64,000 nucleotides of DNA from Bacteroidota bacterium (GCA_947450025.1 CANFTW010000003.1:186001-250000); one strand, 5' to 3'. Counted from the stretch's first letter, positions 11,101-17,498 are shown. The notes: a model not told the origin generated them from the sequence alone. Program-made: numbers and translations.

Positions 11101-11727
11101 TGTAGTCGCTTCATAACTATTATATTTTATATATGTTCTAATTTTTACTTCCCCAGCAGCAATTACTTCAGGCGGAATGCCATAAAAATCAACACTAACA
11201 TTTTGAGTAAAATCACCATAAGGAGGATCAGTGAGTACAATTGACCCACTAATAACATCTGAGCTTGTAACATGCTTATTGTTTGTACTAATTGGAGCAA
11301 AATAATCGCCAACTTGATTATATGTGGTTGATGTATTATTACTATATGCAGCAAATGAACTTAAATTTTTTGCTACACATGTCCATGTTGCCGAATGATC
11401 ACCATTTCCCATAGAATGATTCCAACTTACATCATTTGCCGCAATTGCTGTGGTTACGCCTGAAGGGGTGTACATACCAAAATATTGAATCCAATTTCCA
11501 TTAATATCCTGATAATATAATTTGGCTGAATGTAATGTATAATAGTCATTGGCATATAGAGTAGAGTATACAAATGTAAGTGCATTCGAACTAAATCTAA
11601 TACGACCCTGACAAGGGTCATAGCTTACCGGTTGAGCAAAACTTGAAATTGAGTTTAAAATTAATAAAACAGTTATTAGTAAAAGTTTTATGTGTTTAAT
11701 GTGTAAGTGTATAATTTTATTCATCAT
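2164..11727 (-). CDS. Giant secreted LamG/fibronectin-like surface protein with T9SS type A sorting domain
   Basis: At 3187 residues this is the largest complete gene in the window. It has a signal peptide (1-32, ending SSFAQ). About 225-605 are four fibronectin-III-like segments. Three LamG/concanavalin-like domains lie near 650-825, 2070-2220 and 2275-2445, each with an LEFW-like strand and a DEFRL or QEVRLW segment. Two carboxypeptidase-regulatory-like beta sandwiches lie near 860-990 (TDALGNYNVTGIRY; TDAAGSFSISVPIGKHF). Near 2675-2775 and 3000-3100 there are copies of the module that begins the neighbouring 427-residue protein. The C-terminal ~75 residues are a type A sorting domain (MYPNPFSDNFTISF ... 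MYYIRITGD). Export through T9SS and surface attachment or release are inferred. It is probably the first gene of an operon with the two genes to its left; a LytTR-like site lies 63 bases before the start. Confidence 0.88.
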   Translation of the reverse strand: MMNKIIHLHIKHIKLLLITVLLILNSISSFAQPVSYDPCQGRIRFSSNALTFVYSTLYANDYYTLHSAKLYYQDINGNWIQYFGMYTPSGVTTAIAANDVSWNHSMGNGDHSATWTCVAKNLSSFAAYSNNTSTTYNQVGDYFAPISTNNKHVTSSDVISGSIVLTDPPYGDFTQNVSVDFYGIPPEVIAAGEVKIRTYIKYNSYEATTDYTFNSSSTAGEIQTISSPNNLTATNNLCGQIKLDWLNPTQTWENNVSGCASFKYSNLIYRDGTPIAQVADNLTTWTDNSAVLGTTYSYRIKQIFWNKNAYQFIPSQFSAAASGNVKPLPPQPISFAATTDNCTGEINLNWSWTSTETPQDFILRYGTSPVGPFTQLPVIANTSRQFTHSSLTRGLTYYYQLTARNNCNSESAIASTYGLSPSDPAIPSAVALTQNTLNATNTITWVDNSTNETKFQVERQDDLGNTVFFDVNPNTTSYIDNGVASCRSYKYYVKVFSNCVLSGLRSANFAEDILPPPNLNTTFDATKKLTASKGYFGNRVELSWSNNNSNNVDLFKIYRKELNSASDSVQISSLPGVSAFYIDNTCDARVFYRYTIVGVKNCLSSEILTNISSDIGFRSPAGLVSGHVEYTGGVAVGGAKILVQQSGALTGNSLNFNTGSNLTITDNAKLEPGSELRLEFWYKPLNGISGTIVKKTNAFEFALSGSNYQATIFNGGVANTVSMSSSLLPLNQWNHVSMVYNNSVFKLFANDSLAASISATGSIDDNANDLVIGSASSAFLMDEFRLIGKAASDSVISVEQNRILNGNEPDFKCNLHFDEGVGNYSYDVSKVVNTYNANHAVMSGSVVSSVDIPSSAQLGYFGVTDALGNYNVTGIRYAGSGENFNIVPAYATHSFTPNSRVVYVGDASYVYNNQNFVDNSSFSFTGEVRYKNPDGSASCPVPGATVKIDGLAVVQYGVQVLTDAAGSFSISVPIGKHFVSVEKYGHTMQEGRYPPLANSVHDFQAPVNSVQFIDSTKLKLVGRVVGGTVEANKAPGMGRSKNNIGSAKIIIKSQGVACYRDTVITDSISGEYEFNVPPLIYDIADAYVITNSVTISKTHLSNTSSLIDLTNSFLKTTVIDTLFDSNGGVLNIDSIKYNKRLDMVYRSDPNIDVTMLDGSKFIGDDSLKVGATKVSIQPNTNPGIYGWGPLNWPVFTQNKTYTAKIVASELYSNADISSAPDKDTVLLSGHILVTNDLVDGIDPNSSFSFENGVGTYSFVCGSPNIAATTPASNLDYTKNIQVVVVPEGAASVMWKPNIALSTTNPFYHALVSGKRITGTGISTQGPEKVDFILRDPPGSGSSSSWTSGSTVTKSTSLSNGDSQDIGISTDIFLGSKAVVGVGFATEVAIENSISLGLSTNISSNEGSDITEVITSANSVSTRDDANYVGAPADIFIGRSRNWLVGPTANIELSDTAGCYTCFGAVLVVGGTPKQLALKLGYAVAPDNVRTRFSYTQDEIETTVIPQLEAIRNSVLLNSPGKYSTTLAPTDPRFASNNDDPLWGASATSTTPAVYDPVDSLGQSYTFWGYNNLINKDTVRILNTQIALWKQALAQNEREKLACVNYTGGVLIDNFTLGSAIVNNVYQTDNQTTSTSDWELQINEDIAFQIGGSVAGAGVLVKPSLSFHQTSGGSTSTSTNLSNTFDYTLTDGDPGDIMSIDVYKSPEGTGNIFITRGGQTMCPYEDAVVCHYYNPANPNGYIGSHTFNATGFATISNATTQREIPNIAITPSNQLNIPSNQAAVYQLVLTNQSSLNVNNNIDLQIRIASQTNPNGAVLKIDGQNANTIVNIPSNGSVIKTLTIERGPIEIKYDSIMVIFSSACSEDIADTAYVSVHFIPTCTEIEISTPTDNFIVNNSNNNIANVVIDNYNYNYGVAANTSTITNVLHPNFGFEKIGYEIKPGNTSSWLEIKDFYKVPNATQSIIPTNQVYTQYQWTVTPQTYPDGNYEIRAVSYCYNKDGSYATVYSPVLSGVMDRVNPAPFGTPTPGDGILDPNDDISIQFNEPIDLSSLSTLNFDIRGVLNGTNIRHAESLNFDGVADYVEVAGGVSIQKRSFTMEFWAKLNTVGINQTVISQGTDPVQKMMIGLDNSNNLIFTLGNQTVTSSASVPTPTNWHHYAIVYDYANTDAILYIDGTLAGTNSNFLVDYTGSGKLAFGKALPTNINYLHGNLQEVRLWNDARTITEILSTMNKVLSRNQSGLMYNWKMDEADGTISNDDIRNRNADIYGATWEVNPNGYSAQFDGIDDNIQVSAGNITITKEMDFTLEFWFNSSQSGVSTLFANGKGDGLGADSLDSWNIQKDASGIIHVYHNGLDFVATNTNHFDGTWHHFALIMNRSGNLSSYIDGNLQNSVQGLAFNNLSGAYIYLGARGYENANTINYDNHFDGKLDEFRLWNTARKAEQLKRDKQNRMLGDEYGLQAFLPFEYYAAVMGTPSLTATFNNQSVNTLTVIAQNGVVTSGQTPTIKLPRPVQSVNYTWLLNNDKIILTPTTSPDLLENVTLDVTVKNAYDMHGNIMQSPKTWIAFVNKNQVKWEDDQFDFEKTVDSVITFTAPIVNTGGALKAFTINGLPIWMTANITSGMIAPNSIQNIVFTISAGGTIGDFSADLSVTTDFNYAEILQINLKVKGETPLWAVNPSNFQYSMNIFGQLKIDNVISTNIENKIAAFSNGVICGVGNLQYLPAYDRYEVFLNVYSNSITGDSIQFNIYDAASGLTFVNVTPNIMFVENDVVGTVTNPITFIANTEIEIKIPLNNGWTWFSLPLQSNKLANSNLLMSNLNSTSGDIVLSSSNFDQYDAGLSWLGNISQGAGFFNNQSYKIKSANTDTLVHIGTRIFPDSSIATISVQPGWNWIGYVSTKNKGIAEALGNYNATTGDLIKSQYEFSYYDNLMGWTGSLTYMKPAMGYMLKSASASTFNYPLSTYIGKMENPLIISTNQSLFPFNPEAYDNTMSVIISGNICNEALEQGNVLIGAFDATNTMRGYANPIKNTATNSYNYYLTIFSNTDGEVLKLKYFNTTDGSVLSTNSNLTFTTNALVGVPSAPIISNVADSVACKVVNITTALTNGNNSDNVSMYPNPFSDNFTISFNKVVSVKIELVDLLGKVLFSSIIKDKKDQVITLSANQNVAAGMYYIRITGDINQQIKAIKTK

Positions 11728-11790
11728 GGTAATTTGTCCTTAATTTTAATACACTAAGCTAAATAAAACATTGACGTCTTTTATCTTTTT

Positions 11791-11820
11791 GGGGTGAGTA
11801 ACCTAGCTTTGTATGTGAAT
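11791..11820 (-). promoter_or_regulatory. LytTR-like operator, copy 1 (before giant surface protein)
   Basis: On the plus strand the site is GGGGTGAGT, 15 bases, GTGAAT. Read in the direction of the gene it is ATTCAC-N15-ACTCACCCC, a direct repeat with a 21-bp period. Related 30-bp copies occur at 13427 and 16712, all in the same orientation to the downstream minus-strand gene. The near edge is 63 bases from the start codon of the giant LamG protein. Two LytTR regulators are encoded in the window, and LytTR domains bind direct repeats about two helical turns apart; the link to a specific regulator is inference. Confidence 0.6.
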
Positions 11821-11837
11821 GACATGAATATTAAAAC

Positions 11838-12731
11838 CTAGTAGTATTTTTTTAACTTTTTATTTACGTAAAATTTAACAGCCGTTTTAAGTGTGAAATA
11901 AAAAAAAGGGCTCAAGTTTTCATTAAGTTGATTAACAGGAAACGCATAATGAAAGGCGGGTTCTATGTACGCGTTGTTTAATAAAAGCCTAAATGGTAAA
12001 TTAGTTTCAATATCTATAAGCCTATACGTTGCCTGATTATTATAATCATGAGGATAATCGCCGTAAATAGTTAAAAAGTTTTTATTAGCAAACACGCTAC
12101 TAATTTCTGGTTTAATAAATAATACACATGTTTTGGAAAAAGTGTGAAGCCTTATTTTTTTATTAATTAAAAAATCATTTTCTAACACATTATAATTGCC
12201 AAACATATCATAAGCAATAGCAGAAAAATTAAAATGTTTAAACTCAAAAGAGCTTTGTATAGTAATGGCATTATTAAGCGCTTTGTTTACATAGTCTTCG
12301 CCATTAAAGGTTAACCATTTTTCATAACTAATGCTAGCGTAAATTCTTTTAGTAAATTCTTTTTCGTATCCAATTCCAATATCGCCAAAAGCAATAGTGT
12401 TAGGAGTAGCTTCTTTACTCCAATAATAAAATGTATTATAAATAAACACTCCTGTTTTTGAAGTGAATAATAGTGAAAAGTCAAGGCCGTTTTGTTTTAA
12501 ACCAAACGTTCGGCCCCAATAAACAACTTGTGGCTGAGCATTGATTGCAATTTCGAGTGAAGAGGAGTTTGAATGAATAGAATCTTTATTTAAACTCAAA
12601 GAATCAAATATAGCTTTATTAAACTCGTTTTTTTTATGGATACTGTTTGTGACTTTTTGAGCGAATATGTTTAACGTCAAAACACAAAAATATAATATCA
12701 AAAATATTTTAAATGCTTTTTGATTACACAT
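11838..12731 (-). CDS. Hypothetical exported protein, possibly an outer-membrane beta-barrel
   Basis: I do not recognise this 297-residue protein. It opens with a hydrophobic signal peptide (about 8-24, LTLNIFAQ). The rest is rich in alternating aromatic and polar stretches such as VFIYNTFYYWSKEATP and IYASISYEKWLTFNG. It ends in strands reading PFFYFTLKTAVKFYVNKK, which is compatible with an outer-membrane barrel. It contains a GIGYEKEF segment typical of transporter-like or structural barrels but no catalytic motif I can name. It lies 39 bases after the membrane-protein gene at 12771-13355 and probably shares its transcript. The giant surface-protein gene begins 110 bases further on but has its own putative operator. 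Confidence 0.6.
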   Translation of the reverse strand: MCNQKAFKIFLILYFCVLTLNIFAQKVTNSIHKKNEFNKAIFDSLSLNKDSIHSNSSSLEIAINAQPQVVYWGRTFGLKQNGLDFSLLFTSKTGVFIYNTFYYWSKEATPNTIAFGDIGIGYEKEFTKRIYASISYEKWLTFNGEDYVNKALNNAITIQSSFEFKHFNFSAIAYDMFGNYNVLENDFLINKKIRLHTFSKTCVLFIKPEISSVFANKNFLTIYGDYPHDYNNQATYRLIDIETNLPFRLLLNNAYIEPAFHYAFPVNQLNENLSPFFYFTLKTAVKFYVNKKLKKYY

Positions 12732-12770
12732 GATTTTTTAATGAGATAAATAAGTGCTCAGCAAAAAAAA

Positions 12771-13355
12771 CTAATCAATAACAGAATTTAAGCTTTTATT
12801 AAAAAAACTTTTTATAAAATCTTTTATAAAAGCAAATTCAATAATCGCACCAATGAGAATAAAAAACACACAGGCAGAATATAAATAATTTTCGATACCT
12901 ACTGTATTAATAAGATCGTTTGGTACTTCAATAATAACCGTAAATATTTCAATAAACAACCCGATTAATAAAAGGCCCATTCCACAATATTCAGACACAT
13001 CATTTAAGTGTTCTTGCAAGGGCGTAATTTTTGTTTTAGTCATTTTGGTAATAGTCTCTCTTGATTCCATTAGCACACCCATTGAAATTAAAACAATTCC
13101 AATACTGTTGATGGTAATGTTAACTTTATCAAGCCCATTTTTTTCAATGTGCGGTGTGTTATGCATGATTTGATGTAACATTGTGCGCAAAAAATTAGGC
13201 TTTTCTTCGTGTGCATTTTCTATATGATCGATAATTGCATACACAACATATTTTACACAATAAAAACTAAAAAAAAATGTCACAGCATTAAGGGTAATAA
13301 AAAACCATCTGCCGATTATTCCTTTCATTAAAAAAACTAAAATTTTATTATTCAT
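12771..13355 (-). CDS. Hypothetical integral membrane protein (about four helices)
   Basis: This 194-residue protein has four hydrophobic segments. They lie at about residues 17-40 (FFITLNAVTFFFSFYCVKYV), 80-98 (TINSIGIVLISMGVLM), 120-145 (YCGMGLLLIGLFIEIFTVII) and 155-175 (YLYSACVFFILIGAIIEFAF). A charged loop with HIENAHEEKPNF and several His residues follows the first helix. I do not recognise the family. It starts an apparent two-gene unit with the putative barrel protein 39 bases downstream. A LytTR-like site lies 71 bases before its start. The divergent neighbour is a membrane-anchored FMN enzyme. Function unknown; a role in the envelope is the most that can be said. Confidence 0.62.
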   Translation of the reverse strand: MNNKILVFLMKGIIGRWFFITLNAVTFFFSFYCVKYVVYAIIDHIENAHEEKPNFLRTMLHQIMHNTPHIEKNGLDKVNITINSIGIVLISMGVLMESRETITKMTKTKITPLQEHLNDVSEYCGMGLLLIGLFIEIFTVIIEVPNDLINTVGIENYLYSACVFFILIGAIIEFAFIKDFIKSFFNKSLNSVID

Positions 13356-13426
13356 ATGAGCAGGTTTTTGATTTACAATTTATATAAAATCAAATTTAAA
13401 AAAAAATTTAATCGTAGTATAAATAT

Positions 13427-13456
13427 GGGGTGAATGACGCTCGTTTGTGGGTGAGT
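13427..13456 (-). promoter_or_regulatory. LytTR-like operator, copy 2 (divergent intergenic region)
   Basis: The 30-bp site reads GGGGTGAAT, 15 bases, GTGAGT on the plus strand. It shares GGGGTGA-T-AC and the TTTGT core with the copies at 11791 and 16712. It lies in the 196-bp gap between the membrane-protein gene (start 13355) and the GltB-like gene (start 13552). Its orientation and distance (71 bases) match the other copies relative to the minus-strand gene, so that gene is the likelier target, but control of both genes is possible. Confidence 0.52.
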
Positions 13457-13551
13457 GGTAATAAAATAGCAAATCCATAATTTATTTTTTCAATTTATTT
13501 TTATGGAGAAAGATTCCATTACATTTACTTACAATTTAAAAATGAGCAAAC

Positions 13552-15150
13552 ATGAGAACAAAATTTATTTACTTATGTATTATATTAACATTATTAATAG
13601 GTGTTATTAGTATTTTTTATCCTTCTTTTTTATGGGCGTTTGTGTTCGTTGTTCCATTTATTTTTCTTGGAATCAAAGACATGATTCAAACCCAACATAG
13701 CTTAATTCATAACTTTCCGGTAGTTGGGCGCATGAGATGGTGGGCCGAATGGATGCGTCCAAAAATTTATCAGTATTTTATTGAATCAGATACAGATGGA
13801 GCGCCTTATAATAGATTAAGTAGGAATGTAATATATCAGAGATCTAAAAAGGTTGCAGACTCTACTCCGTTTGGCACACAACTAAATGTTTATGAATCAG
13901 GCTACGAATGGCTAAATCATTCTATTGCACCTTTACCCTTAGAGGATGGATTGCATAGCCCAAGAGTTACTGTTGGTGGTCCGGATTGTAAGCAGCCTTA
14001 TAGCGCCAGTATTTTTAATATATCTGCTATGAGCTTTGGTTCATTGAGTAAAAATGCAATTATGGCGCTAAATGGTGGCGCTAAACTTGGGGGTTTTGCG
14101 CACAATACAGGCGAAGGTGGTTTGAGTCCTTACCATTTATTACCTGGCGGAGATATTGTTTGGCAGATTGGAACTGGATATTTTGGTTGCAGAAACCAAG
14201 ACGGGACTTTTAATGGAGCAGCGTTTGCAGAACGAGCTATATTACCAAATGTCAAAATGATTGAAATAAAATTATCTCAAGGTGCAAAACCTGGACATGG
14301 AGGTATTTTACCTGCAGCAAAAGTTACTGATGAAATTGCTAAAATTCGCTTAGTAGAAAAAGGAAAAGATGTGCTCTCGCCTTCTTATCATAAAGCATTT
14401 GGTACGCCATTAGAACTCCTTCAATTTATAAAACAATTAAGAGAATTAAGCGGGGCAAAGCCTATAGGATTTAAATTATGTATTGGGCAAAAAAGTCAAT
14501 TTATTGCTATATGTAAAGCTATGGTAAAAACAAACATAATGCCTGATTTTATTACCGTTGATGGTGGAGAAGGTGGGACGGGCGCGGCTCCTTTAGAATT
14601 TAGCAACTCCGTAGGGATGCCATTAAGAGAAGGTTTAGCGTTTGTATATGATGCGTTAAATGGTTTTGGTTTAAAAAAACATATTACAATAATTGCTTCC
14701 GGAAAAGTACATACAGGATTTGATTTAGTGAAAAATTTTTCGCTTGGTGCAGATATATGCAGCGCTGCAAGAGCCATGATGATGTCGTTAGGTTGTGTTC
14801 AAGCATTAGAGTGTAATACAAACACTTGTCCAACTGGTGTGGCCACACAAAATCCAAATTTATATAATGGATTAGATGTTAATTTAAAAAAAGTTAGAGT
14901 CGCTAATTTTCAATATGAAACCGTGAAGGCTGCTGTAGAATTAATGTCGGCAGCAGGAATTAAACATCCCGATAATTTACACCGCTCTCATATTTACAGA
15001 CGGGTTAGTGCAAATCAAATTCAAACTTATGCCGAATTATATCCTTATTTATTAAAAGGATCTTTATTGGAGGCCCCGTATCCTAAAGGTTGGGAATTTG
15101 ATTTAATGCATAGTAGCTCAGATACATTTGAAAGCGCTATAAAATATTAG
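13552..15150 (+). CDS. FMN-binding glutamate synthase family protein (GltB central-domain homologue), membrane-anchored
   Basis: This 532-residue protein matches the FMN-binding synthase domain of glutamate synthase but lacks the N-terminal glutaminase and the C-terminal GXGXG domain. Residues about 5-40 are strongly hydrophobic (one or two helices), which suggests membrane anchoring. Recognisable motifs are SAMSFGSLSKNAI, GEGGLSPYH, KLSQGAKPGHGG, FITVDGGEGGTGAAPLEF and the Cys pattern C415-x5-C421-x4-C426, the 3Fe-4S ligand spacing of GltB. Stand-alone proteins of this type are common in bacteria, and their true substrate and electron partner are not established. No gltD lies nearby. A LytTR-like site sits in the upstream gap. 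It may act as an amidotransferase-independent synthase or another flavin oxidoreductase. Confidence 0.88.
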   Translation: MRTKFIYLCIILTLLIGVISIFYPSFLWAFVFVVPFIFLGIKDMIQTQHSLIHNFPVVGRMRWWAEWMRPKIYQYFIESDTDGAPYNRLSRNVIYQRSKKVADSTPFGTQLNVYESGYEWLNHSIAPLPLEDGLHSPRVTVGGPDCKQPYSASIFNISAMSFGSLSKNAIMALNGGAKLGGFAHNTGEGGLSPYHLLPGGDIVWQIGTGYFGCRNQDGTFNGAAFAERAILPNVKMIEIKLSQGAKPGHGGILPAAKVTDEIAKIRLVEKGKDVLSPSYHKAFGTPLELLQFIKQLRELSGAKPIGFKLCIGQKSQFIAICKAMVKTNIMPDFITVDGGEGGTGAAPLEFSNSVGMPLREGLAFVYDALNGFGLKKHITIIASGKVHTGFDLVKNFSLGADICSAARAMMMSLGCVQALECNTNTCPTGVATQNPNLYNGLDVNLKKVRVANFQYETVKAAVELMSAAGIKHPDNLHRSHIYRRVSANQIQTYAELYPYLLKGSLLEAPYPKGWEFDLMHSSSDTFESAIKY

Positions 15151-15240
15151 TAATACTTTTTTGGCCTGAGTGGAATTGTTTTCTAACGCAAATGAAAACA
15201 TTATTACCATGATGATGCTTTGAAAGTGCTATAATCTATA

Positions 15241-16653
15241 TTATTTCTTACTATAGGATGGAATCATCTTTGTTAATTTTTCTTTAGCGTTTTCATCCAA
15301 ATCAAAACACGCATCAATAACATCAAGCATTACTTTTACAGAAGTTGCTGCGCCTGGGCTAGCACCTAATAAGCAAGCTAAACTTCCATCTTTGGCAGTA
15401 ACCAATTCGGTGCCAAATTCAATAACCCCTTTTCCATTAACTCTTTTTATAACTTGCACTCTTTGTCCTGCAACAGATGTTTTCCAATCTAGTGGATTTG
15501 CGTTTGGATAATACTCTTTCAATACACTGAACCTTCCTGCTTTTGATTTAAACAACTCCGTCATTAAATATTTTGTTAAACCTAAATTACGAATCCCGGC
15601 ATCCAGCAGCACGCTAATATTATTTAATTTAATAGACTTAAAAAAATCTGTCCAATGGCCATATTTTAAAAATTTTGTTGACATGCCTGCATATGGTCCA
15701 AACAGCAAACACTTCTTTCCGTTAATTGTTCTTAAATCTAAGTGAGGAGTAGACATTGGAGGAGATCCCACGCTTGGTCTTCCATATACTTTAGAAAAAT
15801 GCTTTTCAACAACCGCTTGGTTATCACAAATTAACCATTCGCCAGAAACAGGAAACCCTGCGTATCCTTTTGCCTCAGGAATGCCTGATTTTTCTAATAA
15901 TGTAATAGCAGCCCCTCCTGCTCCAATAAAAACAAATTTAGTTTCAATCCTAGTTATTATATTACTCATTAAATCCTTTTGAATAACGTTCCACTTATTG
16001 CCCACCTTATATAAATCAATGACTTCGTGGTTTGTCCCAAAATCAATATGATGATTTTTAAGATTCTCAATAAAATATTTAGTTATCTTTCCATAATCAA
16101 TGTCATAACCATTATGAACCGTAATTGCACAAGGAGAATTCCCGTCTCTACCTTCCATCATTAATGGTATTTGTTTACACAGATCTTCTTTTTGAGCGTA
16201 GTATTCCAAATCCACAAATTCATCAGACTTTATCATTGTAGCCCATCTTCTGTGCAAGTAATCCACATTTTTACTTCCTGTAACAAAACTAATGTGTTTT
16301 GTTAATGTATATATGTCCCCTTTTATTTTTCCCTCTTTGATTAAATATTGCCAAAATTCCTTCGATTTAGAAAAAGCCTTATGTACTTTACTTGCTTTAG
16401 AAATATCAATATTCCCGTTTGCATCTTCAGGCGTATAATTTAACTCACAATAACCAGAGTGCCCAGTCCCTGCATTGTTGAGGCTTGACGAACTTTCTTG
16501 AGCTTCACCGTTTCTACGTTCACTTACCTGTATTTTAAAATCTGGAAAAAGTTCAATAAGCAATGTTGCAAGTGTGGTGCTCATGACGCCTGCACCTATT
16601 AAAAAAACATCTGTTTCCGTTTTCTTTAAATTTATATATTTCGAATTTTTCAT
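15241..16653 (-). CDS. mqo: Malate:quinone oxidoreductase
   Basis: At 470 residues the protein has the usual length of Mqo, the FAD-dependent peripheral membrane enzyme that oxidises malate to oxaloacetate and passes electrons to quinone. The N-terminus carries the dinucleotide-binding motif LIGAGVMSTTLATLL (about 18-32). It is followed by the family-typical SLNNAGTGHSGYCELNYTP and, further on, VGSPPMSTPHLDLR and LLFGPYAGMSTKFLK. The C-terminus has ACLLGASPGAATSVKVMLDV. It stands alone on the minus strand, with 173 bases to the response-regulator gene upstream. A LytTR-like site lies 58 bases before its start, so control by the adjacent two-component pair is a reasonable inference. It complements the fumarase gene (fumC) elsewhere in the window. 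Confidence 0.95.
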   Translation of the reverse strand: MKNSKYINLKKTETDVFLIGAGVMSTTLATLLIELFPDFKIQVSERRNGEAQESSSSLNNAGTGHSGYCELNYTPEDANGNIDISKASKVHKAFSKSKEFWQYLIKEGKIKGDIYTLTKHISFVTGSKNVDYLHRRWATMIKSDEFVDLEYYAQKEDLCKQIPLMMEGRDGNSPCAITVHNGYDIDYGKITKYFIENLKNHHIDFGTNHEVIDLYKVGNKWNVIQKDLMSNIITRIETKFVFIGAGGAAITLLEKSGIPEAKGYAGFPVSGEWLICDNQAVVEKHFSKVYGRPSVGSPPMSTPHLDLRTINGKKCLLFGPYAGMSTKFLKYGHWTDFFKSIKLNNISVLLDAGIRNLGLTKYLMTELFKSKAGRFSVLKEYYPNANPLDWKTSVAGQRVQVIKRVNGKGVIEFGTELVTAKDGSLACLLGASPGAATSVKVMLDVIDACFDLDENAKEKLTKMIPSYSKK

Positions 16654-16711
16654 TGTTACATTCGTTTAATTGTAACTAAATTAAATGAAATATCAATCTA
16701 AACTGTTTTTT

Positions 16712-16741
16712 GGGGTGAATAACCGAACTTTGTATGCGAAT
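16712..16741 (-). promoter_or_regulatory. LytTR-like operator, copy 3 (before mqo)
   Basis: The site reads GGGGTGAAT, 15 bases, GCGAAT on the plus strand, i.e. ATTCGC-N15-ATTCACCCC toward mqo. It shares ACTTTGTATG with little change from copy 1 and lies 58 bases before the mqo start, directly downstream of a LytTR regulator gene. The equal spacing, orientation and 21-bp period across three promoters argue for a shared regulator. Confidence 0.6.
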
Positions 16742-16826
16742 GTATAAAGCTTCAGAAATTGAAAAGCTAAAATATTTGATTTAAAGCAATAATTTATATC
16801 ACAACTTTTGGCCTCGTTATAATGAA

Positions 16827-17498
16827 TCAATCCAAATTAATATGATTTCCTCTTGAAACAGGTATTTCGACACTACCAATGAAAACACTTTTTGCTTTAG
16901 TTTTAGTAATTTTATTTATGTTTACTAAGTATGAGCGATGGGTGCGATGAAAATAATTTTTTGGAGATTGTTCTTTAAACCACTCTAATGTATTGCGAAT
17001 AGTAAACTTTGAATCAGTTGTAAAAATATGAATATAATTATCGTCGCTTTTTATAAATAAAACTTCATCAAAAAACAACTTGATGTTTTCGTAACCATTT
17101 TTAATATGCAAAAAGTTTACTTCATTAATTTTTTGTTTTACTAATTCAATGGCCGTAAACACATCTGCTTCTTTAATAGGTTTAGTAATATAACTTATAG
17201 GTTTAGTGCTAATTGCCTTAGCAATAATCTCTTTATCAGAATGTGCAGATATAAATACAAATGGGATTTTGTATGTATTATTAATTTGATGGGCTAATTC
17301 CAAGCCATCTAATTCACCTGTCATCCTAATGTCTAAGAAAACCACGTCTGGTAAAAAATTGTTAAGGCTCAACGAGGCTTGAGTTAAATTATGAGCAAGT
17401 TGAATGTCAGAATAATTAAACGACAAAAGAATATCCTTTATAAATTCTGCTATCAAAACTTCATCTTCAATAATAAGTATTTTTAACACCCTACTCAT
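16827..17498 (-). CDS. LytTR-family response regulator
   Basis: This 223-residue protein has an N-terminal receiver domain (about 5-120) with acidic residues E11/D12, phosphoacceptor D56 in VVFLDIRM, a Ser84 switch position and K106 in YITKPI. A LytTR DNA-binding domain follows (about 130-223), with VLFIKSDDNYIHIFT, FHRTHRSYLVNINKI and IPVSRGNH. LytTR proteins bind direct repeats and usually activate nearby promoters. The start codon overlaps the last 8 bases of the kinase gene, so the two are translationally coupled and form a cognate pair. The three 30-bp direct-repeat sites in this region are its most likely targets, one of them immediately downstream in front of mqo. Confidence 0.93.
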   Translation of the reverse strand: MSRVLKILIIEDEVLIAEFIKDILLSFNYSDIQLAHNLTQASLSLNNFLPDVVFLDIRMTGELDGLELAHQINNTYKIPFVFISAHSDKEIIAKAISTKPISYITKPIKEADVFTAIELVKQKINEVNFLHIKNGYENIKLFFDEVLFIKSDDNYIHIFTTDSKFTIRNTLEWFKEQSPKNYFHRTHRSYLVNINKITKTKAKSVFIGSVEIPVSRGNHINLD

